From Lanius collurio (lineage: Eukaryota > Chordata > Aves > Passeriformes > Laniidae), in the NCBI GenBank assembly GCA_020086605.1, contig JACBWW010000008.1, positions 12,432,119 to 12,496,118 of the forward strand: DNA of 64,000 bases, given 5' to 3'. Shown here in pieces: positions 47,915 through 60,700 of the stretch (position 1 is the stretch's first letter; each line of letters begins with the position of its first letter). The translations under genes were made by a program, and so were the position numbers. The notes beneath the pieces are model-generated. The model made no database searches. It was given only the letters and a program-made list of their open reading frames with translations, and had not been told where the DNA came from.

Positions 47915-48209
47915 TGTTGTAGTGCGGGGAATCCTTACAACAAGTATAAGACAGTGATGAACTTGGAAGGAAAGATGAAGCGATATTTTTGAAGATGTTC
48001 AGGGATGATTTTATTCCTCCAGCTGCATGGCTGGAGTTCCCAGGCAGACCCCAGTCACGGGACCCTCTCTCTCTTCCCGGGCCCTGGTTACCCAAACCAC
48101 CCAATCAGGAACAGGTGTGGGGCACACGTGACATGGGAGCAGGGACAGGGACAGACCTATACCCTGCAGGGTCCCTCCCTCCAGGATTTCAGAGAGAGGC
48201 ACCTCCACA
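47915..48209 (-). repeat. 5' LTR of the Y-box retroelement
   Basis: In minus orientation it begins TGTGGAGGTGCC and ends CACTACAACA, directly repeated at 45,734-46,028. The AATAAA lies at plus coordinates 48,010-48,015, and a weak TATAGG near 48,157 may be a promoter. The terminal 35 bases are shared with the 80-bp LTR at 54,692. Confidence 0.88.
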
Positions 48210-50214
48210 CTTGACCTTATTATGGAGAAATAGGCTTTCTCCCCACATCTCAGCTCTGACAAGACTTGAAGGGTACAGGAAAGCCAAGTTCTGCCCAGTG
48301 CCAGCCCACAGGACACCCAGAGTTCATTGTCCTCCTAACACTGCTCCTGACCTGCATGATGTACTTCACAGGACAGCAGAATTATTCCCACTGCTCAACA
48401 GTACTAGTGTGAAACAAGTAGTTCCTGCTTATCCTGCTACATCTCTTGTAGCTACCACCCCACCTGAAGCTTTGCTGCTGCTAGGGTAACTGAAGCTCAG
48501 TACAGATGGTCTTCAAGCCTGTCCCTACTTCTTCCTTTACGGGACTAGGGAGATGGTGTATGAAACAGTCAGGATGTAAAGAGCATGATCATTTCTGTAG
48601 CTATGGTGGCAGCTGGCCCTGCTTAATTATTAGTGAAGCCAAAGGAAATCTAATCTTTATTGAAAAGGGGAATCTCTAACATACTTGTTATATAATTCTC
48701 TTCAGTTTAGCTCTTTTAATGATTTTCTTGCAGCTGCTGCTGTGTGATGATGTTTGTGGAAGATGAACACAAGCAGTGATGGACTGCAGATGCAGACGGC
48801 TAAATCAGTTTGCCTTTGATCATTCCCTGGATGGTGAGAGCAATACCCATGCATGATCAATTCTCTCTAGCTAGTCAAGGAGCAGTATTCTGAAATTTAA
48901 ACAAGGAACTTCTTGTCGCTCTTCCTAGCTGTAGGGTAAAGGGTAAGAAACAGTCAAATGTCAATGAGGAAAAAACCAAGGGATTTTAAACAACCATTTG
49001 TTTTTTGTAGGATGAATGACTCCTCTCCTTACTGTGATAGTGCTTCCCATGCATGGTAGCCTCCCCCTGGACTTCAAAGCTAAAGGGTTAAAATTGTGTT
49101 AAAAAATCTCAGTGTAGAATGGTGTCTGCTTCTGAATTCTCCCTCACCATCTGACTTTTCAAGTCAAGGGGAAAAGAAAAAGAGCTACGGATTGGCTGTT
49201 ACCTGTCTTCTTATCCAGGAGTACTGCATAATTACCATGATCCAAACTGTAATGTCTCTATAATTTGAAGCTTCCCCTTTCTGAGGCTCACTTTTGATTT
49301 GGACTGCAACCCAGTTCAAAGGGAGAGAAGCCGCCCGTGTGCACATGAAGCTGGATTGATGCTAATTTCCTCTGAGCAGAGCGTTTACAGAGTTTCAGCC
49401 TAAGACAGAGCAGCACAGATTCAGTTCCAGAGAGAAAATTAGGGCAAGAAGGGAACTGTATCTGTTTGAAACATCACTTCTTTTGCCCACTGCTTCCAGG
49501 AACCTGCTGTTCAACACCTTATTACCACCTACAGAACAAAGCAGACACTATGTGAGTCAGCAGTCTTAATGAAAAGTATAGGGTTTTTTTTTTGGTTTTG
49601 CCATTTTAGCAGTTCTCACACCTATCTGTAATGAACACTTCTCAGTGACAGAAAATCATAGGAAAGGACATTTGATTCTGAGCTAATATTTTCATGCAAA
49701 AAGATACTTACTTAAAACACATGATTTTGTAAAAGCTGCTAAAGAGGTGTGCAGGTGGCCCTTCCCTATGTATCCTTTAACAGGAAATTGCTGCCTGCTG
49801 TTTGACTGTTTTCTGAGTGGACAGTATGTGCCTTCAGCATGTGCACAAAGCCAGGTATCAAACCTTAGTCTTTGCCAGTTGAACAGGACAGAAAAACTAC
49901 AGCAAGCTATATTTGGGGAGGAAAGGCTGGAATCACAAAATGTGCTGAGACATCAAGAGGAAGATGTTCCTTCTTTGGACAAGAGAATCCTATGAACATC
50001 AAATCTTTCCTCAGCTGTTTTACTCTACAGAGGAGGACGATGGTAGCAGATCTGGGGATCCACACATTACAAGAAGGTATAAACAAAGCATGAAATATTT
50101 GGTATCTTTGCAAGAAATAATAGGATTGCTACCAGCATTTTCCATTCTCAGCAGATCTGACATAACTGTATGAAGAGCCAAAATGCAGGAGGAGCAGATC
50201 TACCATTCAAAATG
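48210..50214. other. Unassigned DNA, no gene seen
   Basis: The first six bases (CTTGAC) may be the right target duplication of the retroelement. Beyond that I recognise no gene or repeat. Confidence 0.5.
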
Positions 50215-50855
50215 GATGAATGGGCCAGAAGGGTTACTACAGACTTAGATCCAAGAAATGTGAAATGCTACCCATGGAAGTGAACTCCCTGTGTTGGCAC
50301 AGGCTGGAGGCTCTGCAGAAAAGGATCTTGTGGTCCTGGTAGGGAAGAAGTCAATTTGAATCAGTAGCAAGCTCTTGCAGCAATGCAAAAGTATCAAAAG
50401 TAGGTCAAAGGAAATGATGATTCACTTTTACTTGGCACTTGTGAGGCTGCATCTGGAGCAGTCTTCAGTTCTGGAAGTGAGTCCAGAGGGAAGTCACTAA
50501 GATGGTGAGGAGCTGGAGCATATGACCTTTGAGACAATAAGGGAAGTAGGGAGAAAATAAAAAAAAAAAAAATCTAATAACTCTCTTCAGCCATCTAGTC
50601 AAGGCTATAGGGAAGGGAGTTGTAGAGAACATGAATCTTGCCTATTCTGAGAGATGCACAGTCAAAGGACAATGGATAGTGATCAGAGCTGGCAGGAAAG
50701 GAAGTTCAAACTGGTCATTAGGAAAATGCTCTTCCCTAGGACAGTGATTAAGCACTGTGGCAGGCTGTCCACAGATATCATGGAATCCTCATTCTCCATC
50801 CCTGGACATTTTCAAGTTTTGACAGGAAAACATCATGAGTTTTAACATTGCAGTT
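50215..50855 (+). mobile_element. Old CR1 LINE fragment (sense orientation)
   Basis: The only CR1 here on the plus strand, strongly diverged. Recognisable blocks, in the right order, are CTCTGCAGAAAAGGATCTTGTGG near 50,310 (CR1: CTGCAGAGAAGGACTTGGGGG), GGCACTTGTGAGGCTGCATCTGGAGCA near 50,436 (the LVRPHLEYC region of ORF2), AAGATGGTGAGGAGCTGGAGCA near 50,500, and the 3'-UTR blocks GGCAGGCTGTCCACAGATATCATGGAATCC near 50,760 and ATCCCTGGACATTTTCAAG near 50,799. An A13 run at about 50,560 interrupts it. Both ends have decayed and no coding capacity is left. Confidence 0.85.
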
Positions 50856-53800
50856 CGCTCTGATTGCAGCAGGGAAGTTTAACGATATGTACAAAATGGT
50901 AGCATCTGGGGAACTACTGCAGAGCACCTAGCAGGTTTGGGGCATGGGGCTGTTAGGTACTCTAAAAGCTGAAAGAAGATGGATCCTGTTAATTTGGTAA
51001 AAAGAGCTAAACTTGGAATGGTATCCATGGCATCAGTTGTCCTGTTTAGGATCTTTAAAATGGATGACATATTATATTTATAAATGCAGGTTTGCAATGA
51101 CTCTGTAAGAGGATTATTCATAAAGCACTGCATTTTATAACTTCTTCCTCACCAGGTCTTTCCTCAAGAGTAAGACCTTTTTTAAGGTTCCTGAAGTGAT
51201 TTGGGAAGAAATTCAGGTTTTGTTTACAACAAAAAGTTGTGGAAAAGCAGTATCACAAATGTTACCATGAAAGACAACTGATTTCCTACAAGACAAGTAA
51301 AGACCTCAGAACATTTTAAAAACAAAATGGAATGTCAAGATTTTCAGGTGAGTCTCATGATTTTTCATAGGCGGACTTGTGATTGTTTGATACCTTCAAT
51401 CAGCAATACTCTACATAGAATACGATTGAAAAAAATTCATTTTGGAAATGTGTAGCCGGAGTTCTTCCATGTCAAGAGAACGAGGAAACAAACTCCCCAG
51501 GCTGTGAGAACCAAAGTCTAATGCAAGGTCCAGAAAGGAATCAATAAATGCAGGCTCACCTCCAATGTTTAGGAGCCATGTGTTTGCATAAAAGTTGCTG
51601 CTGTGACTCAGAAAGGTCACTTGAGATTTAATGAAGCTGGAAATAGAATTGTTGTCCTCTGCTTGTGAGAGCAAGGGCCCTTGTGGCAGTGTTCACTTGA
51701 GCAGTGCAGTCGGAAGATGCTGACCCAGAGTAATTTTGTTCCTAGCACAGAGTGCTTCAGCAGGTAGGTGAACAGGGTGAGATGAGAGCATGTAATAAAA
51801 ACACTGTGGAGAAAGTGAGCTGATGAAACACTTCCAGTTTCATTTTGTGGAGATAGAAGGACTATCTCTCACTGACTGATTTTTCACCCTCTGATATTAA
51901 AAAACCAGAAGAACTTCAGGAGCAGTCTTGAGATTAGTACAGTACTTAAACCCATTTAATTATTGTGATAAATTACATGCCTGCCACTGATCTCCTTATT
52001 TTCCCCAAAGTACTTATAGGATGTTCATTTTGCCTTTTCAAAGTACTAAGTTTGAAGTGAATTTCTGTTAGTAACTGGTCACGGGAATCAAAATGAGCAG
52101 TCCATGTCTAAACGACCAGTTTGCTTTACTGTCCTCCATGGCAATGCTGATAAGGTTTTCTGACACCATGCAAATCAAGCTGCTATCAGCAAAAGACATT
52201 CCCTGTATAAAAAGCAAAAGAAGCAGGCAAGCTGTGGTTATTACCTAGAAAAGATAGAAGCACCTTGGGGAAAAGGAGCTCCCTTTCAAAGGAAATGTCA
52301 GGTCAAGGAGGGGGATGGGATTTAATGAGATAAGAGAACAAGAGACCTGAGGCATAATTAAGTCCCAGAATATCTCACTGAGTGTTTAGCTGAACTCCCA
52401 CTCAGCAGTCCTTCCACCTTCAGTGGAATTAAACTTTAATTTGGTGTCTAAGGGGAGAGGAGAGGCCTGCATTATCAAGGGTACAAATCAATGAACCGTG
52501 TGAAGGAAAAGGTCACACCCCTGCTTGCAGCACAGAAGGTTGAGAAGGAAAAGGTGAAGATATATGACAGCTCAACACTTACTCTCAGTGTTGGGAGTGG
52601 GAGGGGTGGATGTCACCCCATAGATTTGCCACTACCTCTCTTCCCATAGAAGAATTTCCATTTCCATTGAAGAGGGCAATGAAGAGGTTTTTCTCTGTGC
52701 TTGTGGCCATTGTTGCTGTTTTTAAAGTCTAAGGAACTGTTGCAGAACTTTTTACCTGGTTTAATGCAGGTATCTAGCAGAGAGGTGCTTTTCTTTACAT
52801 GCATTTCTGTACACAGTGGACTTAAATATTTCAAGACATCTCAGCTCAATGTGTTCTCCTGGTGTCACTGGGCATTTTATCCTCCCTGCTACACCCATAA
52901 ATAGCTACTAACAGACACCCAGTTTCTATATGGAAAGAGAATAAGTTTCCATGCAGAATCTTTCCTGAGTAACAGCTAGCAATCCAAATCAATGCAAGTA
53001 ATGAGTAGCAGATAGGAGTAAGAACAGCAGACAGTATGAATGCACTTCCCCCTGTCAACTGAATGAAGATTGCCTGATACCCAGGCTTCCCCAAAAAGAG
53101 TGGAGCTCTCTCCCTGAGGAGACACTGCACTGAGAGCAGTGGAAACTCAACAAATCCATCTGCAAATTGGTCTCTTTGCTGGGTGACACTACCATTCTAG
53201 TGAAGCCACCTTTGCTCTTCTTGCGTCATTCCCCATCTGCAACCCCTCAGCTCTCATCCCATGTTGCATCTGCTGCAGATACCTTAGACACTGTTGTACT
53301 ACCTGATACTTTCCCAACAGCATGCCTGGGTGCACCATATATAGTAGTCTCATTATCACGTTGTTTGGAAGCTAAAAATCATTATCATTCATCTTCAGAA
53401 TGAACAGAACATCAACAGAAAGACAAACCTATTAAAACAGGTAAGCACACAAACTCTCCCCAATACCTGGCCCAATAGGAAGGTAGCTCTTAGGAAAAGA
53501 CATTGGCTTGATCCACATGGTGAACTTAGATATCATCTGTGTGGAGTCACTTCATGGATTACCTCACACAAGGGTCAGTGGCCAACACTCCTCTTTCCAT
53601 TCATGCAGAAGGTGGCCTTGAAATCAAATAAGCTATAGTCTCACTGCTTGTTTTGCTGGTAAAACAACAGGTATGGTTCATCCTGCAAAACATGTGTGTT
53701 TGCAGAGCGCAAAAGGTAGCTTGCCATTTAGCTCAAAAAATAACTTGTAATCATCTTGAAACAGAAAGGTTTCCTAAAGTATCTTGTCTTTATAGTTTCC

Positions 53801-54685
53801 AAGTACTTTGTCATGCCATGGGGAAAGTGATAAATAAATGAGGAAATCTTGCCTCTATGTGAAAGGATTTTTCTGAACTGAAATTTACAGCCACAGCAGA
53901 CCATAGTTTGCAAAATGCCTGCAGCTGGTCTGTCAACTTTGGTTGTATTTTCAGCTATTTACACTTGTACCTCATTTTCACTAGAAGGCCCATCCCTTCA
54001 CACTTGCTTCACAGCTTTCATCCTGGCAATTTTTTTTGAGTCACAATTGAGCTTACCTGGTGATCACTGAGCTTTAGTAGGCTTTCTGCTTCCCTCTGCC
54101 AGATCATATGCATCCTCCATTTAACAGACCTGCTACTACAGTTAATTTAGATGCCAATGAAACTTCTACATCAAATGTTCAAATTACAACATTTTCCTGC
54201 CCATCCCTCATAAAATACAGTGGATGCTGCAGTTATTTGTAAGACCAAGCTGCAGATCTCACCCAAGCAAGTTGGGCACATAATTCCACAGTAGAGAGCT
54301 GAAATAACTGCTATTGCACCCTGCCCAATCACCCCAGCTCAGGCATGGATGGTTCCCCCCAGTCTGTCCACTGTCTGATCAAACCAAGCTTTACTCTAGG
54401 ACTGCAGCTGAGCAGACCTACACCTCTTCAGCTGCAGTTAATCAGAGTTCATCAGCCAGCCCCTCTGAGAAACAGTGAAAATTCATCTGAATTGCTTTCA
54501 GAATTAAGGCATTAGTATTAATTTCCATCATCTTGACGATAAATTTGGAATTAAACCCAAAGAAAGCACCAATCCTGCTACAAATTTTACACGCTAAAAA
54601 AACCCCACCATCTTCAGAGCTCTTGATACATGGTTGTGATGGATTTCTTGGGTGTAGATAAGGTCTTCATTATCACCTCACTGTA
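50856..54685. other. Unassigned DNA, no gene seen
   Basis: Nearly 4 kb without a recognisable gene, RNA or repeat. The open frames (60-94 codons) carry no known motif. Confidence 0.5.
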
Positions 54686-54691
54686 GACAAC
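54686..54691. repeat. Target site duplication, left (GACAAC)
   Basis: It matches GACAAT directly after the mini-LTR (54,772-54,777) at five of six bases. A 6-bp length points to a class II (ERVK-like) integrase. Confidence 0.65.
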
Positions 54692-54771
54692 TGTGGAGGT
54701 CCCTCCCCCCGGGACCTCGAAGGGAGAGGTATGCTATTTTATACTCGTTGTAAGGATTCCCCATTACAACA
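54692..54771 (+). mobile_element. 80-bp LTR derivative of the Y-box element's LTR family
   Basis: A mini-LTR in plus orientation starting TGTGGAGGTCCCTCC and ending GTTGTAAGGATTCCCCATTACAACA. Both ends match the 295-bp LTR of the element at 45,734-48,209 (TGTGGAGGTGCC; TATACTTGTTGTAAGGATTCCCC...ACAACA), but most of the middle, including the AATAAA, is missing. It is flanked by GACAAC and GACAAT, a 6-bp target duplication with one mismatch. So it is an independent insertion of the same family that is now a solo LTR with an internal deletion, or that inserted in this short form. Confidence 0.8.
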
Positions 54772-57700
54772 GACAATGTTTATTTCAAGTGTTATTTTGA
54801 TGCTTCCATGATTATTCAGATTCATTCTTCCAATGACAAAAATGTAAAAACTGAAAGATCAGCATCCATTCTCGAATCTTTGTACAATACTTGTTTCACA
54901 ATGGGAGCCATCATCTTACCAAAAAAAAAAAAATCCCCAAAACCCCAAACCAAGTCCAGCTACTACTCTGACTTCCCTGCAAAATTTTCATTACCAATTT
55001 CACTGCACAAAATGAGATTTCAGTCTTGTATGATTTTTTTGTGAGACACAGATCAGTAACAAAAGCTACAGGTCAGTAACAAAAATACTCTCAAAACTCC
55101 AGAAATGTGTCTTCATTTTCTTACAACAGCTACAGAAAAATTGTAACTTTCCAGTGAAATACACAGCATGTGCCAGTAGGTTTCCATAATCATACAGAAT
55201 AAATTAATTTGGGTACACAAAGAATTTAGCCAACAGTAACAAACCATATGGCTAAGTGTCAAGTGTCTATTTAACTAAATAAAGGAAGTTTTAAAGATAC
55301 TTGTTTGACAGACCTGTATAACTACTCTTCTGTTGAATGCGGCTAAAGTGTGAATTAGAGCTAAAATTGTAAAAAAAGAGTCATTTTCATTAGCATGCAT
55401 CCAAACTGACTGTGCAACCACAAGACTGCTTTAATGGTTTTTATAATCTCTCTACTTGCTTTCTGTGCTGTTTGCGCTAGCAAGATCTAATTCACAAGAC
55501 TATATCCAGAAAGATTTATGAGTTATCTCATAAATGTTTGCAGAGTCACTTCTATTGCAGAGTGCTGGTTTCAGAGGCAGCCAGTTCATCATCAAAAGTG
55601 GTACCATGTTTCTTCAGTGCCCAGAATCCCACATGGAAAATTAACAACCAGTAATTCACCAAACAGGCTTGGCCAAGTGCCTATGGACAGCTAAAATGAA
55701 CCTGTAACAAACACTCACTGTGTATTCTGGAGTATTATATGTTTTTAAACTCTGTATAGTTATTTTGCAAGCAGAAAAATGGGTGAAATTCAAGTGAAAG
55801 GGACTAAAAACATTTTAGGACTCCAAGCGTGGACTAGAACATGTGGGTGGCCAGCTACAGAGACAGAGGGTGGTATGACAAATCTCAGTTACATCCTATT
55901 ATGTGCCCTTGCCCAGCCTATTTGCTGGAAATAATGCCTTCATTATCTATCCATTTAGTCTGTAGAAATTCAAGCCAGAGCTTCATTTACTTTTGAATTT
56001 TTCTACAGTGAAATTTGATCTTCTGGGGTGCTAAATTGCTTCTGCAATGTTGAATATCACAAAGCCCTCCAAGTCTCAAAAGACAGAAAACTCCTGTCTT
56101 GCTCCACTCCCAAGAGGGTCTTACAGTGGGGAAAACTGATTTAAATGACAATGTAAAACTTTGCTGGGGGCAGGAAAAAAAAGCATCTGCAACCAAGTAT
56201 TAATCTTAGCTTGATGCTAAAGGCAGAAGCACCACCAAAAGAGCTGCTGTCCTCAGAGAGGAAGAAAAATATTCTGTACCTTGCTTCAACTAGCACAGCC
56301 AGCACCTTCATGGGCCCTCTGGGGACCTTTCTTTGCCCCTGTGTCTTTTCACAAGGCACAGTATTTCTTATGAGAAAGTCTTAGATCAGTCCACAGAGAA
56401 AAGAAGCATTAATGGTGCAATACATTCCTCAGCAGAAAGCAGGACATAAGGACACCACAACCCTATTGGTGGACAATTCTTGCCTACTGAGTCTCCCCAT
56501 TAGCCTGACCAAGTGGTAAGAGTTAAGACAAGATGTAAGACCAAGCCTGTGGCACCAGAATTGCTGCCTGTGCTGGGTGATTTCCCAGGTGAAGAAAGCT
56601 GATGTCTGGCAGGAGGGAGCTGGAAGGTGGGCTGGAGCGGGAGTAGTAGATTTTACATCACAAATATGTTTCCTTGCTTTTTTCCTAACATAAAAATAGT
56701 TTTCATAGAAATTGTTGATGTCAAAGCTGATCAGAGCCAAGCAAATCCCTGTGTTTGGAGTGTAAACCTTGTGATGAATGAATGAAGTCTGCTGTTTGCA
56801 AGCATGTGGCTACACTACATGGTCACCTACATCAGTCCCACCGCTTAAGTCATGTATGAAAATGAGCACTGGTTAAGCTTTCTTCAGTTACCAGTGTTAT
56901 GCCAAGATAATTGGTCTATTGCAGATGATGAACCTTTGTGCTTCCTAGGGTGCATTTCTCCATTCTCAAACACATGTCAAACCACCAACAAGGAACAAGT
57001 AGTGCATTGCTAAGGATGCTAGACCAAAAAACAAATGGAAGAGGTGATGCCTTGAGAAACTTGTGACTGGAAAAGAAAACAAGCAAGAAATCTCAGGCCA
57101 CATCATGAAAAGAGAAACCTGGAGGAAACTGGAATGAACATTTTTAGTAATAAATTTCATAGACACACAAACCAAAACTTTGTTCCCCAGAGCTCCTTGC
57201 ACAGGCACTCTGTTAAAATACCTTCCACAAAGTGAAATTTACTCACTGGAGGAACTTGTAGCAACTGCAGCCTACTGTTCACCCAATACATCTAGTAAAA
57301 TTAGTAATGTGGAACCTGATACACCATCCAAACAAGGCAGTAAGAGCTTCAGCCTTCAGTGGATGAATCCCTCAATAGCATGTGTGAAGTAGATCCTGTC
57401 TCAAAGATGAAGGAAGGAGATAGTCAACTGCTTCCACCCAAGCAGGTGCTGTGAAAAGAAGCACACCAAGTATTACAGCAAGCACACTGTCACTCTGCTC
57501 ATTCCCTGCATGGGCAAGAAGGCTCTCTAGACTTGCCAAAGCTGTGTAGTGAAACACCAACACAAATCCTGCCGAGTCAAGCTGAATGTGGTTGCTGATT
57601 GAAAAATAACAGAATTCCAGATAACCTGAGATACATTTTGAGGCCTTACCACAGGGATGCACCATCAGTAAGAACTTCTGTTTATTCATGGACTCTGTTA

Positions 57701-60700
57701 CTCCATCTGCTGAATGCTATTTGAGACAAGTGTGCCACAAAGCAAGACAAACTAGTGCAGCAAGACCACTGGAAGCACTGCTGATGTCAGATACGTACAG
57801 TTTCTTGTAATTTCCAGGCATCAGATGTGGTGTGTGGCAAAGCTGGGGTGCGAGTTGGGAGGCAGCTCTATCTCTCTCCAGAGATAACTTCTGCCTTCCT
57901 CACATTGAGACATATGCATCTATGTGATGTTAATACTGAACTGGTCAATAGCCTAAGGAAAATTGGCTCCTAGGTGTAAAATAGTTTCAGCACAGGCCTT
58001 GAGGTATACACAGTTTCCAACAGAGCAGTTAGGATTAAGCACTGGCCTTAATAAATAAACCAGTTCCAACTTCAGCTATTTGTTCCAAGTTGCAAATATT
58101 TCCATTCCAAAAAAATGGCTTTGTGTCTTCAAAGAAAACTGTTTTCTAAATAAAAACATCTTTGTCATTAATTTTCACAGCCATTCCAAGAATTTCTTTG
58201 AATATTTAGTAATTAGTGTAACTGGGTAAAAGAGGATGAGACCTGTCCGTAACAGAACTGTTAATGCATAAAGGATAAGACCCAGTTTTGTCATCTGAAA
58301 ACCACATTACTTTCTCTGGTTGGAAGTAGGTCAAGTGCCCTCAGGAAATAGCTATTTGGTTCTCACTGGGAAGTAATCTGATACTCACACATCTCCAGCC
58401 TTATTAAAACCTCAGTATGAGGTAAAGTCAAGGATGTCAGCTTAGTTTCTTGTTGCATTGAAAGGACAAGGGTGATGTTTGAAAGGAAAATGTTTATTAT
58501 TTTTAATCAGACACTCAGGCAAATCGCACTGTCAGTGAATCACATGCAGAGCTGTTTAGTTTTCCAGCAGCCCACACAAGACCAATAATGTAAAGAAAAA
58601 CAGAGCAACTGGAGGATGGATCTTTCAAGGTAGTATGCACTGAAAAGCCATGCAACAGCTTATGTTCTTAATTTAAAGGCCATGAGCAGTCCTCACCACT
58701 ATTTTTTCAATAGAAGCACATGCTTCTATGGCTGGCTGAGAATGGGATGACACAGAGGATACAGGAAGAAACATCCTTGCATGCTAATAAAAATGGTCAT
58801 TACTATGAAGATAGCTACAAGGGGGGTTTATGTATGCTGTGTGTCAGGCCATCAAATTTTGGTTCTCCAGCTAGAAATGATGTAATGTACTAAGCTTGTT
58901 CTCTATCCTGAGCCATGTTTTTACTATTATTAGTCTTTACTTCTTCAATGCTTGCTTTTCTTTGAGAAGAGCCATTGAGGACCAAAGTCAGGTGAGGGGA
59001 GTTAGATGACTTATATAACTGTAATGTGTGTTTCATCAGAGAATTGAAAAGTAGGCCAAGCGAGCTCCCTGCCATAGGTTTTATATTTTGACTTGCCAAG
59101 AGGAATAAAAAGGTTTGGCCTCTATGCCTTCAATTTCAAAAGAAAGCAGAACCATTCCCTTTGCTTTCAGATTTCAAGCAAAATTCATGTGATGCTTGTG
59201 GGAAAACACAATCCTATGAGAGAAACAACATAAAGCATCTCCTAATGAAGATTTGTTCAAATTTTAATTCTTTCAGAACATAGATGTTATACTAAAACTT
59301 AGCGGGTGGCAGGTGGATAGTGTAAAATAGTCATTGCCTAAAAGGGCAATGGTCACAGCAATTCTCATTTCCCCTAACATTTTGCCAACCTACCTTGCCT
59401 CACTGGTCTTGTTCTGAATGTCTTCTCTGATCCATTTTGAGAAGTCCAGAGTCCTGTTCTTTGGCCGTGCAGGCTTCAATACACTAGCTGAAGGCTGCCA
59501 TGAGAAGGCCACAAGACATTGAGTTGAGGACTTGTATGTGATCTATTCAAACTGAGCCACCCACACCTTTCTTAGGAGGAAGTTCTTCCTGGATGGCAGA
59601 TAGAGTAAGCCAGTGGGGATCACAAGGGCTGTAAGCTCCAATATGGCACATCCTACACACAAACCAATCCATAGATTTTCTGCAAAGCCCCAGCAATCAA
59701 CTCGAACAAAAAGTGATGATCAGGAACCATTCCCCACAGCGCATGTTGAGGAGTTGCTACCTGCCCTGCCCTAGGCCTTTGCAAGTGCAGCCCTCCTCAT
59801 GGCCACACTCAGTCTGGTGACTGCCCCATGGCTCTGCAACAGGAAGACCATCTCCATTATCCAAGCTTATTTATTCCCATTTTGCAGCCCCATTGTAGAA
59901 GTTCCTCATGTTGAACCAGAGGGATGAGCCACCACCAGAGAGGGGATTAGTGCCAGAGTATGGGCAGAAAGTTCCTGGCTCTCACTATGCCCTCTGACTG
60001 CATCTCTTTATTGTACAAAGGCTGTTTTATGGCAAGCAATACCTGAGGGAGAAAAGAAAAACAAAAAAACACCAAGAGATTTCAAAATAACATGCACTGC
60101 TTGTCAAAGCCTTGTACATGTGCCCAGGTGCCAAGCCAAGAAACTCTCTTTAGCAGCTTTTGTTGGAAACAATTAAAACTGAAATTAACTTAACTTGATA
60201 AAGTTGAAATCAACATTTCAACTCTATCTTTTCTCTCTTTTCAGACAGCTATGAAAAGTTGTCAAAAATAACAATACCAGCATTCTCCGAGGCTGGCTCA
60301 GTCTGCTGAGTTTGAGTCCTGGCCAGCACATGCCTCTGCTAGGAGAGGGCAGCCTGAAAACTCGAGGAGTCTATTTCTCTTGAGTTGGATTTTCCTAATG
60401 TCAGCAGAAAAATCCACCAGTGAGATGAGAGCAGAGCAGGAGTGACGGAGCTGTGCAGACAATGTACAGAGGCTAAAAAACAACCTAACTGTTTCTTAAA
60501 TGGCACATTAAGCCTGATTTCCAGCAATAGTGCTTTTGTCCATCTTAATACAAGATGTTTTATGTAGGTGTCAGCCCATTTAACAGCTGGTATATGACAT
60601 TACTCCCAGGGAATCTGGTGAATCAGTGAGGCTGTTGCTCTTCAGCAGGGGTCAAGAAATATGAAGAGGGGGAAAACAAAACCAGGGTGCCTAATTCAGT

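Larger units (their letters stand above)
45734..48209 (-). mobile_element. Compact two-LTR retroelement carrying a captured Y-box gene
   Basis: A complete but very small LTR retroelement read on the minus strand, 2,476 bp. In order it has a 5' LTR (48209 down to 47915), a PBS-like site, a leader with a GTGAGT site, a Gag matrix-like frame, a GC-rich segment, an intronless Y-box cold-shock domain, a polypurine tract and a 3' LTR (46028 down to 45734). The two LTRs are direct repeats of 295 bp with TG...CA ends and about 45 differences (about 85% identity by eye), so the insertion is old. Flanks TTTCAC and CTTGAC match at 4 of 6 bases, compatible with a worn 6-bp target duplication (class II/ERVK-like). 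There is no protease, RT, integrase or env, so movement must have depended on a helper. The layout resembles Gag-host gene fusions of transforming retroviruses. Confidence 0.85.

Noticed and set aside
59560..59640. CR1-like string GGAGGAAGTTCTTCCTGGATGGCAG
   Set aside because: Only about 20 bases resemble the CR1 3' region, and none of the neighbouring CR1 blocks follow.
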